Positions 45,836 to 55,600 of a stretch of DNA of 64,000 nucleotides are shown here, in pieces (the stretch's first letter is position 1; every line of letters starts with the position of its first letter). Below the pieces are notes generated by a model. It was not told where the DNA came from, made no database searches, and saw only the letters and a program-made list of their open reading frames with translations. The DNA is from JADLHS01 sp049840435 (GTDB lineage: Bacteria > Verrucomicrobiota > Verrucomicrobiia > Limisphaerales > JADLHS01), in contig JASGKY010000057.1 in the NCBI GenBank assembly GCA_049840435.1, positions 9,895-73,894 on the forward strand. The letters are read 5' to 3'. Made by a program: the position numbers and the translations under genes.

Positions 45836-45869
45836 CCTGCCCCGGAAAATTTCCGGGCTGCCCCCGGGG
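45836..45869 (-). promoter_or_regulatory. CCCCGGGG-type upstream element, copy 3
   Basis: The plus strand reads TTCCGGG-CTG-CCCCCGGGG (45851-45869), the same core and 3-nt spacing as the other two copies. It is preceded by an inverted CCCCGGAAAATTTCCGGG (45840-45857). It sits in the 217-bp gap between the xerC stop and the PEP-CTERM start, and is oriented like the other copies. Confidence 0.55.
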
Positions 45870-45876
45870 CGCTGCT

Positions 45877-46845
45877 TCACGCGCGCGGATGCGCCTGCTC
45901 GTACGCCTTCTTCAATCGTTCGGTCGAGACGTGTGTGTACACCTGCGTCGTGACGAGATGCGCGTGGCCCAAAAGTTCCTGAACACTGCGTAAATCCGCG
46001 CCATTATCGAGTAAATGCGTCGCGTAGCTGTGCCGCAATTTGTGCGGCGTGATGGACGGATCAAGCCCCGCGCGCACGAGATAAGTCTTCAAGCGCCGCT
46101 GCAACATCGTCGGATTCATCGGCGAGCGCTGTTTCGTTTCGGACTGAAAAACGTGCATCGTCCCGCTCGGCTTATCCGACAGATGCGTCCAATAGTGTCC
46201 AATCGCCAGCAACGCTGTCTTGCTGATGGGCAATAACCGCTCTTTCTTGCCTTTGCCGCGCACACGAACGATCTGTTCCGCCCAATCAATGTCCTCCACG
46301 CACAGCCCGACCATTTCGCTGATGCGCAATCCGCACGAGTAAATCGTCTCCAGAATCGCCACATCCCGATAACACGCGGCCACAGAGACCGGTCGCCCGG
46401 CGGATCTCTGCTTGGACGACTTCAACCCCTCCAGCGGCGCAACCAGCAAATCCTCCATCTGCTTCACCGTCAAAAACTGCGGCAGCCGCTTCGGTTGCTT
46501 GGGTAAGGAGAGGTTTTTAATCGGTGAACTTTCCACCGAACCATGCCGGATGAGAAACTTGTAAAACGTCCGCAGCGCCGAGAAGCGCAGAGCAATCGCC
46601 GCCCGCCCGAGGTTTTGTCGCCCCAGAAACCGCAGGTAAGCGCGAAAGTCGTCGCGCTGCAGCTTGTCCCAGACCGGAGTGGCCTTCCGCTCGTTCTTGT
46701 GCCAGAAGTGAAACTCCGTGAGCGCTTGTTGATAATTCCGTTGGGTATAAGCCGACGCACCGCGATCCGTCGCAAGATGTGTGAGAAATTTTTGAATCCA
46801 CTCATCCTTGATGAGCGCAGCGGAAGCTTGGACGGGTTCGTCCAT
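45877..46845 (-). CDS. XerC/XerD-type tyrosine recombinase
   Basis: This 322-residue recombinase has an N-terminal SAM-like core-binding domain (residues about 15-105) and a catalytic domain (about 125-315). Catalytic residues are visible: Arg in SCGLRISEMVGL, Lys in RGKGKKERLLP, His-x-x-Arg in TPHKLRHSYATHLL, His in LLGHAHLVTTQ and the nucleophile in QVYTHVS. Length and motifs match chromosome-dimer-resolving XerC/XerD. It begins 12 nt after topB, so both are probably on one transcript. No flanking att-like repeats or cargo suggest a mobile element, so a housekeeping role is favoured. Confidence 0.9.
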   Translation of the reverse strand: MDEPVQASAALIKDEWIQKFLTHLATDRGASAYTQRNYQQALTEFHFWHKNERKATPVWDKLQRDDFRAYLRFLGRQNLGRAAIALRFSALRTFYKFLIRHGSVESSPIKNLSLPKQPKRLPQFLTVKQMEDLLVAPLEGLKSSKQRSAGRPVSVAACYRDVAILETIYSCGLRISEMVGLCVEDIDWAEQIVRVRGKGKKERLLPISKTALLAIGHYWTHLSDKPSGTMHVFQSETKQRSPMNPTMLQRRLKTYLVRAGLDPSITPHKLRHSYATHLLDNGADLRSVQELLGHAHLVTTQVYTHVSTERLKKAYEQAHPRA

Positions 46846-46857
46846 ACCAACGAATGT

Positions 46858-49680
46858 TTACTCCTCGCCTTCGCGCGGCGGGAACTCGAAGGTGATCTTA
46901 CCCTTCTTGTCCATCACGAGGAACGCCGGGAACGGCTTACCCGCTTTGGAGATGAACTTGTCCAGCAAATCGCTCTTGCTCGTCTTGAGAATCTTTTCGG
47001 CCTGAGCGGCTTCAATGGGTTGTTCCAAAATCGTTTTACCGATCTTGAACGTGCAGCGCTTCGCTTCGAGCTGGGAATTCTCGCAGAGGTAGCCGGCTTC
47101 GACATCGAACACCTGGCCCTTGCACTTCGGGCATTTGCCAATGACCGGCTTGCCTGTGAAATCAATCTTCGGCGGTGGCTCGGAGGACTTGGTCTTTCCC
47201 TTCTTCTCGCGCGGTGCGAACTCGAACGCCGTTGTCCCATCTTTCACGATCAGGAACGCCTCGAACTTGCGGTTCGTCTTCTTGGAGACAAAGCCCTTGA
47301 GCAAATCAGTCTTCCCTTCCACGAGCAGCTTCTTCACCTGCTCCGGTGAGATCTCCTGTTGCAAAATGATTTTGCCCGTGCGGAATTTGCAGGACTTCGC
47401 CACGCCCGCCTGATTTTCGCAGACGTAATTCATGCCACCGTCGTACACCTGTCCACCACACGCGGGGCACTTGCCCAACGATTCTTTGCCGGTGAAATCC
47501 ATCGGCGCGGCCGCATCGCCTTCCTTGTTCTGATCGTTGCCGAAATCAAACTCCACCTTGTGCTCGGCGTTCATCTTGAGCAACGCGGCAAAGGGAAAAC
47601 CCTTCTTGCTCATGAACCCCTGCAACGGCCCGACCTGTTTGGTGGTGATCAGCGTCTCCACTTCCTCCGGCTCAAACATGCGCCCGCACAAAGTTTTCCA
47701 AACCTGGAAATCACACTTGATGCACTGATAATGCTTGTACTTCTCGTGCACCTCGCCGCCGCATTTCGGGCACGCAACTTTCAGCATCCCGAAGTCGCCC
47801 GGAATCGTGTCCTGCTCAAACTGCTTGGCGCGATCCACGATGCGGCGCGTCATCTCTTCGATGCCGCGCATAAACTGCTCGCGGCTGATCTTCTGCCGCT
47901 GCATTTCTTTCAACTGAAATTCCCAATCGCCCGTCAACTCTGGCTTGGTCAGCTCGGGGATACCCAAGCCGTTCAACAATTCCATCAGCGAAAACGCCTT
48001 CGCCGTTGCCTGCAACTCCCGGCCATTGCGCTGGAGATAATTTTCGTAGATCAGCCCTTCGATGATCGCCGCGCGCGTCGCGGGCGTGCCGAGACCTTTC
48101 TCGCTCATCGCCTCGCGCAATTCGTCGTCATCCACGAGCTTACCCGCGCCTTCCATCGCGGAAAGCAATGTCGCTTCCGAATAACGGGCGGGCGGCTTGG
48201 TGACGTTTTGCTTCACCTCGACGTTGCTGGTCTTCACCGTTTCGTTCGGCTTCACCGGCGCAAGATCCGGCGTGCCGTCATCCGACTGCGCTTCCTTGCC
48301 GTAAACGGTCAACCAGCCCGGCTGCACCAAAACCTTGCCGGCGCTCTTGAACGGCTCGCCTTCCACCCGCGTGATGCGCGTGGTTTCCAGAAATTCCGCC
48401 GCCGGATAAAAGATGGCGAGAAACCGCTTCGTGACGAGGTCGTAAAGTTTTTGCTCCGGCTCGCTCAAGCCTTTCGGCGCTTGCGTCGTCGGAATGATCG
48501 CGAAGTGATCCGAGACTTTCGCGTTATTGAAGATACGCTTGTTCGGCTTCACCCAACCGCTGTTAAGAACCTGGTCGGCAAAGGTCGAATAGCGCGTGAC
48601 GAACGTCGTGCCCGTGGTTGGCCCGGTGCCGGCGAACATCTGCAACGTCGTCTTGACCGTATTGATGTAATCCTCAGGCAAGGCGCGTGAATCCGTTCTC
48701 GGATACGTCAGCACCTTGTGCTTTTCGTACAGCGCCTGCGCCACCGCGAGCGTGTTCTTCGCGCTGAAGCCGAAGCGTGAGTTCGCATCGCGCTGCAAGC
48801 TGGTCAGATCATACAGCAACGGCGACATGGAAGTCGTCGGCTTACTCTCCTCCGTAACAATGCCGGGTTTGCCCAGGCATTTGGCTTTGATCTCTTCAGC
48901 CTTCGCGGCGTCCCAGAGACGCTCGGGCTTGAGTTGCTCGTCTTCAGACTTGGAAAACTTCTCGTCGAACCAGCGCCCTTCGTATTGCCCCGCGGCAGCG
49001 TCGAACGTCCCATGGATTTCCCAGAAGTCGCGCGGCACAAACTTGCGAATCTTCGCTTCGCGCTCCACGAGAATTGCCAATGTTGGCGTCTGCACACGCC
49101 CCACGGTCGTTTTGAAGAAACCGCCGAGCTTCGAGTTGAACGCGGTCATCGCCCGCGTGCCGTTGATGCCGACCAACCAGTCCGCCTCGCTGCGGCTTGT
49201 AGCCGCGTCGGACAACGGCTGCATGGAAGCATCCGAACGCAACGCCGCAAAACCCTCGCGGATGGCCGCAGGCGTCATGGATTGCAACCAGAGGCGTTGA
49301 ATCGGCTGCTTGGCTTTCGTGTAACGGACGATGTTGCGGAAAATCAGTTCACCTTCGCGCCCGGCGTCGCAAGCATTGATGAGCTTGTCCACGTCGTCGC
49401 GCTTGATGAGTTTCTTGAGAACCTTGAGCCGGCCTTCGTTTTTCTCGATCGGAGTGAGATCAAAGTGCGGCGGGATGACGGGCAGACACTTGAACGTCCA
49501 TTTGCCACGCGCGGCTTCAACACCCTCCGGCGGCACGATGGTGAGCAAATGGCCGACCGCCGACGAGATGACGTATTCGTCGTTCTCGAAGTAGTCCTGT
49601 TGCTTCTGAAACTTGCCGAGCGCCTTGCTGATGTCGCTGGCGACCGACGGTTTTTCCGCGATGATGAGGGTCTTGCCCAT
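46858..49680 (-). CDS. topB: DNA topoisomerase III-type (type IA) with triple C-terminal zinc/TOPRIM-linked repeats
   Basis: This 940-residue type IA topoisomerase has a TOPRIM domain with TLIIAEKPSVASDIS at the N-terminus and NACDAGREGELIFR holding the metal-binding acidic residues. The catalytic tyrosine is in LTYPRTDSRALP (about residue 343), and the LGTPATRAAIIEGL motif is typical of TopB. The last about 300 residues contain three similar units: each has a CxxC metal-binding pair (CPKCGG, CPACGG or CPKCKG) and most of the remaining cysteines, then a GFMSKKGFPFAALL-like segment and an FEF/FDF strand. The ATG at 49680 is chosen because MGKTLIIAEKPS is the conserved start. It leads the topB-xerC pair. 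Confidence 0.93.
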   Translation of the reverse strand: MGKTLIIAEKPSVASDISKALGKFQKQQDYFENDEYVISSAVGHLLTIVPPEGVEAARGKWTFKCLPVIPPHFDLTPIEKNEGRLKVLKKLIKRDDVDKLINACDAGREGELIFRNIVRYTKAKQPIQRLWLQSMTPAAIREGFAALRSDASMQPLSDAATSRSEADWLVGINGTRAMTAFNSKLGGFFKTTVGRVQTPTLAILVEREAKIRKFVPRDFWEIHGTFDAAAGQYEGRWFDEKFSKSEDEQLKPERLWDAAKAEEIKAKCLGKPGIVTEESKPTTSMSPLLYDLTSLQRDANSRFGFSAKNTLAVAQALYEKHKVLTYPRTDSRALPEDYINTVKTTLQMFAGTGPTTGTTFVTRYSTFADQVLNSGWVKPNKRIFNNAKVSDHFAIIPTTQAPKGLSEPEQKLYDLVTKRFLAIFYPAAEFLETTRITRVEGEPFKSAGKVLVQPGWLTVYGKEAQSDDGTPDLAPVKPNETVKTSNVEVKQNVTKPPARYSEATLLSAMEGAGKLVDDDELREAMSEKGLGTPATRAAIIEGLIYENYLQRNGRELQATAKAFSLMELLNGLGIPELTKPELTGDWEFQLKEMQRQKISREQFMRGIEEMTRRIVDRAKQFEQDTIPGDFGMLKVACPKCGGEVHEKYKHYQCIKCDFQVWKTLCGRMFEPEEVETLITTKQVGPLQGFMSKKGFPFAALLKMNAEHKVEFDFGNDQNKEGDAAAPMDFTGKESLGKCPACGGQVYDGGMNYVCENQAGVAKSCKFRTGKIILQQEISPEQVKKLLVEGKTDLLKGFVSKKTNRKFEAFLIVKDGTTAFEFAPREKKGKTKSSEPPPKIDFTGKPVIGKCPKCKGQVFDVEAGYLCENSQLEAKRCTFKIGKTILEQPIEAAQAEKILKTSKSDLLDKFISKAGKPFPAFLVMDKKGKITFEFPPREGEE

Positions 49681-49864
49681 GTGACGCGGCAGACTTGTAA
49701 GCCTCAAACCGCGCCGGTGGCAACATATTTCTTACTGGGAAAAATCAGGACAACCACGGTTTACCCTTGAATGACCACTCCGATTTCAGCGCATTTTCCC
49801 CAGCAAACTTGTATCAAACCCGCAAATCACTGGACACCGCCCAGTCGCCTTTTACCCTGCCGCC

Positions 49865-50430
49865 GTGCTGATCGCTTTCCAAAAACCCTACGGTGTGCTG
49901 TCGCAATTTACGCCCGACGGCTCGCCGAACCGCCCGCTTGCGGAGTTTGGGTTTCCCAAGCACGTTTACCCTATTGGCCGGCTTGATGCGGACTCAGAGG
50001 GGCTGTTGCTGTTAAGCGATGAACCGGAATGGAACGCCCGCCTGCTCGAACCGCGCCATGCCCACGAGCGCGAATATTGGGCACAGGTGGAACGCATCCC
50101 CACTGCGGAGGCTCTGGCGCAGTTGTCAAAAGGCGTCGTTATCCAAGGCCGCAAAACGCTGCCAGGCCGTGCCTGGTTGCTGGGCCGCAGCCGCAAATGC
50201 CTCCCCGCACTCCGCCCATTCGCTTCCGGAAAAGCGTGCCGGATTGCTGGATCGGGTTGGAGTTGATCGAGGGCAAAAACCGGCAGGTCCGGCGCATGAC
50301 CGCCGCCATCGGTCACCCGACATTACGACTGGTCCGGGTGCGGATTGGCCGCTTATTGCTCAGCGACCTTGCTCCGGGCAAATGGAAGGTTCTCTCCGAG
50401 CCAGAGCGTAGCTTAGTTGCTGGTAAATGA
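49865..50430 (+). CDS. RsuA/RluE-family pseudouridine synthase (one frameshift)
   Basis: About 188 residues after adding back one G at the GGG run 50182-50184. The start is GTG at 49865 (VLIAFQKPYGVLSQFTPDG). The catalytic aspartate is in YPIGRLDADSEGLLLLSDE, and the family C-terminal signature ELIEGKNRQVRRMTAAIGHP lies in the second frame, with LRLVRVRIG after it. It lacks an S4 domain, which fits RluE better than RsuA or RluB. The enzyme would isomerise a uridine in 23S rRNA; the exact position is not known. It is divergent from topB. Confidence 0.88.
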
Positions 50431-50502
50431 ATTCCACCCCACCTTGCTCCGTCTTAACTGCTCCATTTGACAGTTGCCTAAGCCAAACTAACTATGATCA
50501 GC

Positions 50503-51049
50503 ATGAAGAAACTTGTCCTAATTCTTTCTCTCGTTGCCATGACCACCATCGCCGCCACCGCTCAATCGCTTTACGACATCAAACTCAAGGACATTGACGG
50601 CAAAGACACCTCGCTTGCCGCCTACAAGGGCAAAGCCGTACTTAATCGTCAACGTCGCTTCCAAGTGCGGTTACACGAAACAATACTCCGGCCTCGAAGC
50701 TACCTACCAAAAATATAAGAGCCAAGGATTCACGATCCTAGGTTTCCCCTGCAACCAATTTGGCGGGCAAGAGCCCGGCACGAACGAGGAGATCAAACAA
50801 TTCTGCTCCAGCAAATACAGCGTCACGTTCCCGCTGTTCGACAAGATTGAAGTCAATGGCCCGAACCGGCATCCGCTCTACATCACGCTCGCCGGCAAAA
50901 CCTCGCCCTTCCCCGGCGATATCAAATGGAATTTCAATAAATTCCTCGTCGGCAAGGATGGTAAAATCCTTCAACGATTCGACTCCAAGATTGCGCCCGA
51001 TTCCGAAGAATTAACCAAGGCCATCGAAGCCGCGCTCGCTGCCAAATAA
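50503..51049 (+). CDS. exported glutathione peroxidase family protein (one frameshift)
   Basis: About 181 residues after removing one T at 50642-50643. The signal peptide (MKKLVLILSLVAMTTIAATA) sends it to the periplasm; an ATG at 50494 would add three residues. The peroxidase active site uses cysteine rather than selenocysteine (NVASKCGYTKQY). The other conserved members of the tetrad are Gln in PCNQFGGQEPG, and Trp and Asn in KWNFNKFLV. Such Cys-type enzymes usually take electrons from thioredoxin. It begins 72 nt after the pseudouridine synthase stop and is followed by gltD. Confidence 0.88.
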
Positions 51050-51199
51050 GCGCCGGTGGGTTCATGGCAGCGCAGTTTTCCGCAAAATCGGATGAAAGAT
51101 TACGCTGGAACTTAGCCGCGGGCCTGGTCGAGTGTAGTTCAGCCTCAAATGTGGACGGGCATCCGCCGGGTGCCCGCAGTTCGCAAAACTATTGCGGCT

Positions 51200-52617
51200 A
51201 TGAACACCAACAGCTCCACTCACGACCGCGCGCAGGTGTGGCGGGAGGTTGATCGCGTTGAACCAACCAAACGCCCCGCCCACGAGCGGATTGACGATTT
51301 CCACGAGATTTATTCCCTGCTGGACGAGGCGGACATTCGCGCTCAGGCCAGCCGCTGCATTCAATGCCCGCAGCCCAGTTGCCGGGAAGGCTGCCCGCTC
51401 GCCAATCGCATCCCGGAGTGGCTCGCGCTCGCCGCCGAGGGACGTTTCATCGAAGCTGCTGAAATCTCCCAGACTACGAGCAACATGCCGGAAATCTGCT
51501 CCCGGGTCTGCCCCCAAGAAAAACTCTGTGAAGGTTCATGTATCCTCGTCGGTCACGCCGAACCAGTCTGCATCGGCGCAATCGAAAAATTTATCAACGA
51601 GTTTGCTTTTGCGAACAGCTGCGATTTCACCCCCATTGCCCCACCCAACGGCTGTCGCATCGCGGTGATTGGCTCTGGCCCCGGCAGTTTGGCCTGTGCG
51701 GATGAACTCGCCAAGCTGGGTTATGCCGTGACGATCTTTGAGGCGCAAGCGCAACCCGGCGGGCTGCTGCTCAACGGTATCCCAGGCTTCAAGCTGGATA
51801 AGAGCGTGGTGGAGCGCCGGATCAGCATTCTGCGGCGGCGCGGAGTAAAATTCGAAACCGGTGTCACCATCGGCACGCAAAAATCACTCCGTGCCTTGCG
51901 CGAGGAGTTTGACGCGGTTTTCCTTGGCATTGGTGCGCAAAAAGCCAAGTCACTCGACATTCCGGCGCCGAACTGAACGGCGTCCAAGCGGCGCTGCCCT
52001 TCCTGGTTCAAAAGAATTCACCGATGGCACTGGAAATCCCAACGATTGACGTGATAGGGAAACGCGTCGTGGTGTTAGGCGGCGGCGACACCGCAATGGA
52101 CTGCCTGCGCTCGGCCATTCGCGCGGGGGCCGCCGAGGCGGTGTGCATCTATCGCCGCGACCTCACCAACATGCCTGGTAACCGCAAGGAGTATTACAAC
52201 GCCATTGAGGAAGGGGCAGAATTTTTGTTCCTCACCAATCCGGTCGCACTCAAATCTGACGGCCATGGCAACGTAGCCGGCGTGCGTTGCATCAAAATGG
52301 AATTGGGCGACCCCGACTTCTCGGGAAGACGCAAACCCCGCGTCGTGCCAAATTCAGAATTCACCATCGCCGCCGATCTCATCATTGTGGCGTACGGTTT
52401 TGATCCTGTGCCGCTCCCGCCCGATAGCGATTTCAACCGGATTGCCGTCAACGATTGGGGCACAATCCGCGTGGATGAAGAGCAGATGACCAATGTGCCC
52501 GGCGTTTTCGCCGGCGGCGACGTGGTGCGCGGCGCGAGCTTGGTGGTGCACGCTGTCCGTGACGGCAGGAAAGCCGCGTTGGGTATCCACCGGTACATAC
52601 GCCCGCCAGCTGACTAG
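51200..52617 (+). CDS. gltD: glutamate synthase small subunit, GltD-type NADPH oxidoreductase (one frameshift)
   Basis: Restoring one G at 51964-51965 gives 472 residues, the length of E. coli GltD. An N-terminal 4Fe-4S domain has cysteines in CIQCPQPSCREGCPL and CSRVCPQEKLCEGSC. It is followed by an FAD-binding loop (VIGSGPGSLACADEL, about residue 152), an NADPH-binding loop (VVLGGGDTAMDCLRSA) and the C-terminal FAD motif VPGVFAGGDVVRGASLVV. GltD feeds electrons to GltB for glutamate synthesis. No gltB is present within 12 kb downstream, so it may act alone or pair with a distant large subunit. It converges on the CotH/lamin-tail gene with a 31-bp gap. Confidence 0.93.
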
Positions 52618-52648
52618 TTCCCCGGCCTTGGAATTTCTCCGCGCCACG

Positions 52649-55600
52649 CTACGGCGCCAGCACACGCAGACGGAAGTAGGATTGGGGCTCTCCTTCCAAG
52701 TGATTTGTAAACGACATCGCTCCCCCGGTCCCGGTCAAAACTGCGCTCACCGGAAACCAGCCCGGCGCAGCTAAATTATTGCAAGACTCCACCTGAATTC
52801 TCTGCCCAAGCGTGCTCGCCCAACTGAGAATGAAACCCTCTCCCGTCATCGTGCAGCCAGAAACCGCTGGCACCGGAGCCGTCACAACTACAAAACTCTG
52901 CGTTGCCGTCAAACTTGGCGTGCCGTTGTCCGCGACAATGACGGTGAAGTTATTCGTTGCCGGCGCTGTGCTTGGCGTCCACGAAATAACGCCACTCATC
53001 AATCCGATGCTTGCGCCGAGCGGCTTGACTGCAAGGCCGTAGGAAAGTGATTGAGCTGGCACATCGCTGTCGCTACCTACCGCAGTCACGGTCAACGTCT
53101 GGCCTAAAGTCACCAGATAGTTGGAAATGGCTGCGAGGGTCGGCGGGGCGTTCGGCACAATGTTTGCCGCGCGCGGTGTCGGCGTTGGCATGGCGTAAAC
53201 GTTCGCCGCACCGTTTGGAAAACGCCCTTCGCTGACGTTGCTTGTTTGCGCCCCGAAGCTGATGGCATCAATCGTCGTTCCGTCCGCTGCGAATAACCCG
53301 AGCGCCTCCCCCCCCTTCGCCAGCGCAAAGCTAGCGTGCAAATCAGCCCGATTGGTAGCATTCTGCGCGGCTTCATTGTCAGCCCAAACAAGCAGATAAC
53401 CGCCAGCTGGAATGATGTAGTGCCCGTTGTTTGGAATTTCGAACTGAAACTTGTTCGTCAGGTTGTCCGTCAGGAAATAGCCCCCCACATCCACTGCATT
53501 CGTCCCGGGATTGTAGAGTTCAAACCAATCTTCGAACTGGCTGTCCGCCGGATCGGCGAGCGTCAGGGTATTATCCGCCATCCATTCGTTGATAAAAATA
53601 GTGATGGGCGCAGAAGCACCGTTGTTTGTCGCGCCGGGCGTGGTGTAAAGCATGTCGCGCCGATAGAACGGCTGCGCATCCGGCACACTGCCATAGCTCC
53701 AATTGGCGGGGAGGTCCTGATAATTCAAGTAATCCACAACCTGCGTTGCCCCATTGATGATGCGTGTGAGCGCAAGGCTGCCGCTGCCGGACGCCAGCAA
53801 AATGCCGGCGTGTAGCGAGGTGGCGGTGGTTTGATTCGTCGTGTTATCGCACCAGATCAAAGTGAACCCATTCGACGCCACCCGACTGGTCGGGAACGCC
53901 CATTTTGTCAGGTTGGTGTAAGTATCAGTTAGATAATAGCCGGACAGGCTGACATTGGTCGTAGCGGTATTGAACAATTCCGCCCAAGGATCGGGCTGAC
54001 TAAAATTATCAAGCGGTCCGGTTATGTTGTTAGCTTGTGCCTCATTCAGCCACAGCGGTGGAAAGGCTGGCAGGTTGGTGACGACAGAATTAGCCGCGCC
54101 GGGGGTGCAGGTTGCGAAACCACCAAGCGTGTTGGTATAAACGGCGTTCAACTGCATCCCAAAGACAACGTCGCTGCTGTTGGTGGCGCTTTGATGTACC
54201 GAGACTGCGAGATAATTCGTGCCGAGGACAAACGCGCTCGAAGGCACAATCAAGACATCCTCGACACTGGCATCGCTGTTGCCAGCGGGCGAACCAGTCG
54301 CCAGCGACGCATTGGTAATACTCCCAGTGGCATTCATGCGCAGCCGCCGCGCCTCGACTCCATTGATGTAGAACACGGCGCCATCGTCCACACGCCCTCC
54401 AATAGTGAATTGGTAACCGGTAGGATTGTATCCTAGAACGAAGGTGGTGCGGAAGTAACTCGCATGTCCCGGCAACACCACCCCGTTGCCGATACGCGGA
54501 TCGGTCAACGTTGTGCCAATGAGCGGCACGATGGCCGCGTTGCTTTCAAATGCAAGCAAGCCAGTCCCCGCCGGCCAGGCCGAGTCGTTGTACGCCGGGC
54601 TGGTCCAATTGACCCCATCAAGGTTGGCCGTCTGGTTATAGCGCCAGGTCTGGCCGTAGGCCATCAAGGCCAAGGTCGCGGGCGGCTGAATGGCGCTCGG
54701 GATCAATGTAGCCCAGTTGGCGACCCGCCCATTGTCCTGGGTCGCATCCACCAGTTGCAGTGAAACCCCATTGCTCGGCGTCGGCCAAGGTGCCGCCGCT
54801 TCGTAACGCACCCGATCCACCACGATGGTGTTCGTGCCGGCCGTGGGACGGAGCAACGACAAGGTTTCGCCATCCCGATCCAGGTTTCCCGTAAACCGAT
54901 CAAACGCCACTTTATCGCCCCCATAGATCTGGTTGAAAACAAAAGCGTCTTCCGCCAGCACGAGATAGCTGCGCGGTGGCAGCGTCGCCCCGGCAGGAAA
55001 ATCATAGCCCAGCCCATTGATGCTCCAGCCGGAAAGATCAAACGTGTAGTTCGAGTGCGAGTTGAACAGCTCCACATACGTCCCGCCAGCCACCGCCGGT
55101 TGATACATGATTTCGTTCAACACAACGAAACCCTCTGGCGCCATGGTGCCGCCAGTGTAGTTGGCCGTCACGTTGCCCGTGGCGTTGGAGATCACATTGC
55201 CAGTCCGATCGGTGGCGGAAATGTTCAACACGTTCGTTCCGCCGACCAACGGCACCTTGACGCTCCAGTTGGTCAGGCTGGTCCAAGTCACGGCGTAAGC
55301 GTTCGAGTTGACCAGAATGGTTTCCACCGCCAGCGGGCCCGTCCCTTGAAGCGTAAGCAGATTGCTGCTGGTCACAACTTGATAGGTGGCGTTGCTGACG
55401 CTGAACGCGGCGCTGGGCAATACGGTGAGCAGATAGGCGCGCCGGGAGGCGATATAGGATTTGATGAATGCCGGTGAAATCAGTGGCACGCCGTGCTGTT
55501 GAAAGGCCGCGTAGCGTTCGTCCAACGCCACATCCGCAGCCCCCGGCAACAACGAGGTTTCCACGGCTTCCTGAAAGCCACGCAAATACTCGCGATGCAC

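Noticed and set aside
45877..46845. Tyrosine recombinase as the integrase of a mobile element
   Set aside because: No att repeats, tRNA gene, cargo genes or compositional change are seen nearby; topB linkage and XerC/D-like length favour a housekeeping recombinase.
50642..50680. Possible selenocysteine or programmed frameshift in the glutathione peroxidase gene
   Set aside because: The active-site codon is cysteine, there is no in-frame TGA, and the break is explained by one extra T in a short run like the other indels.
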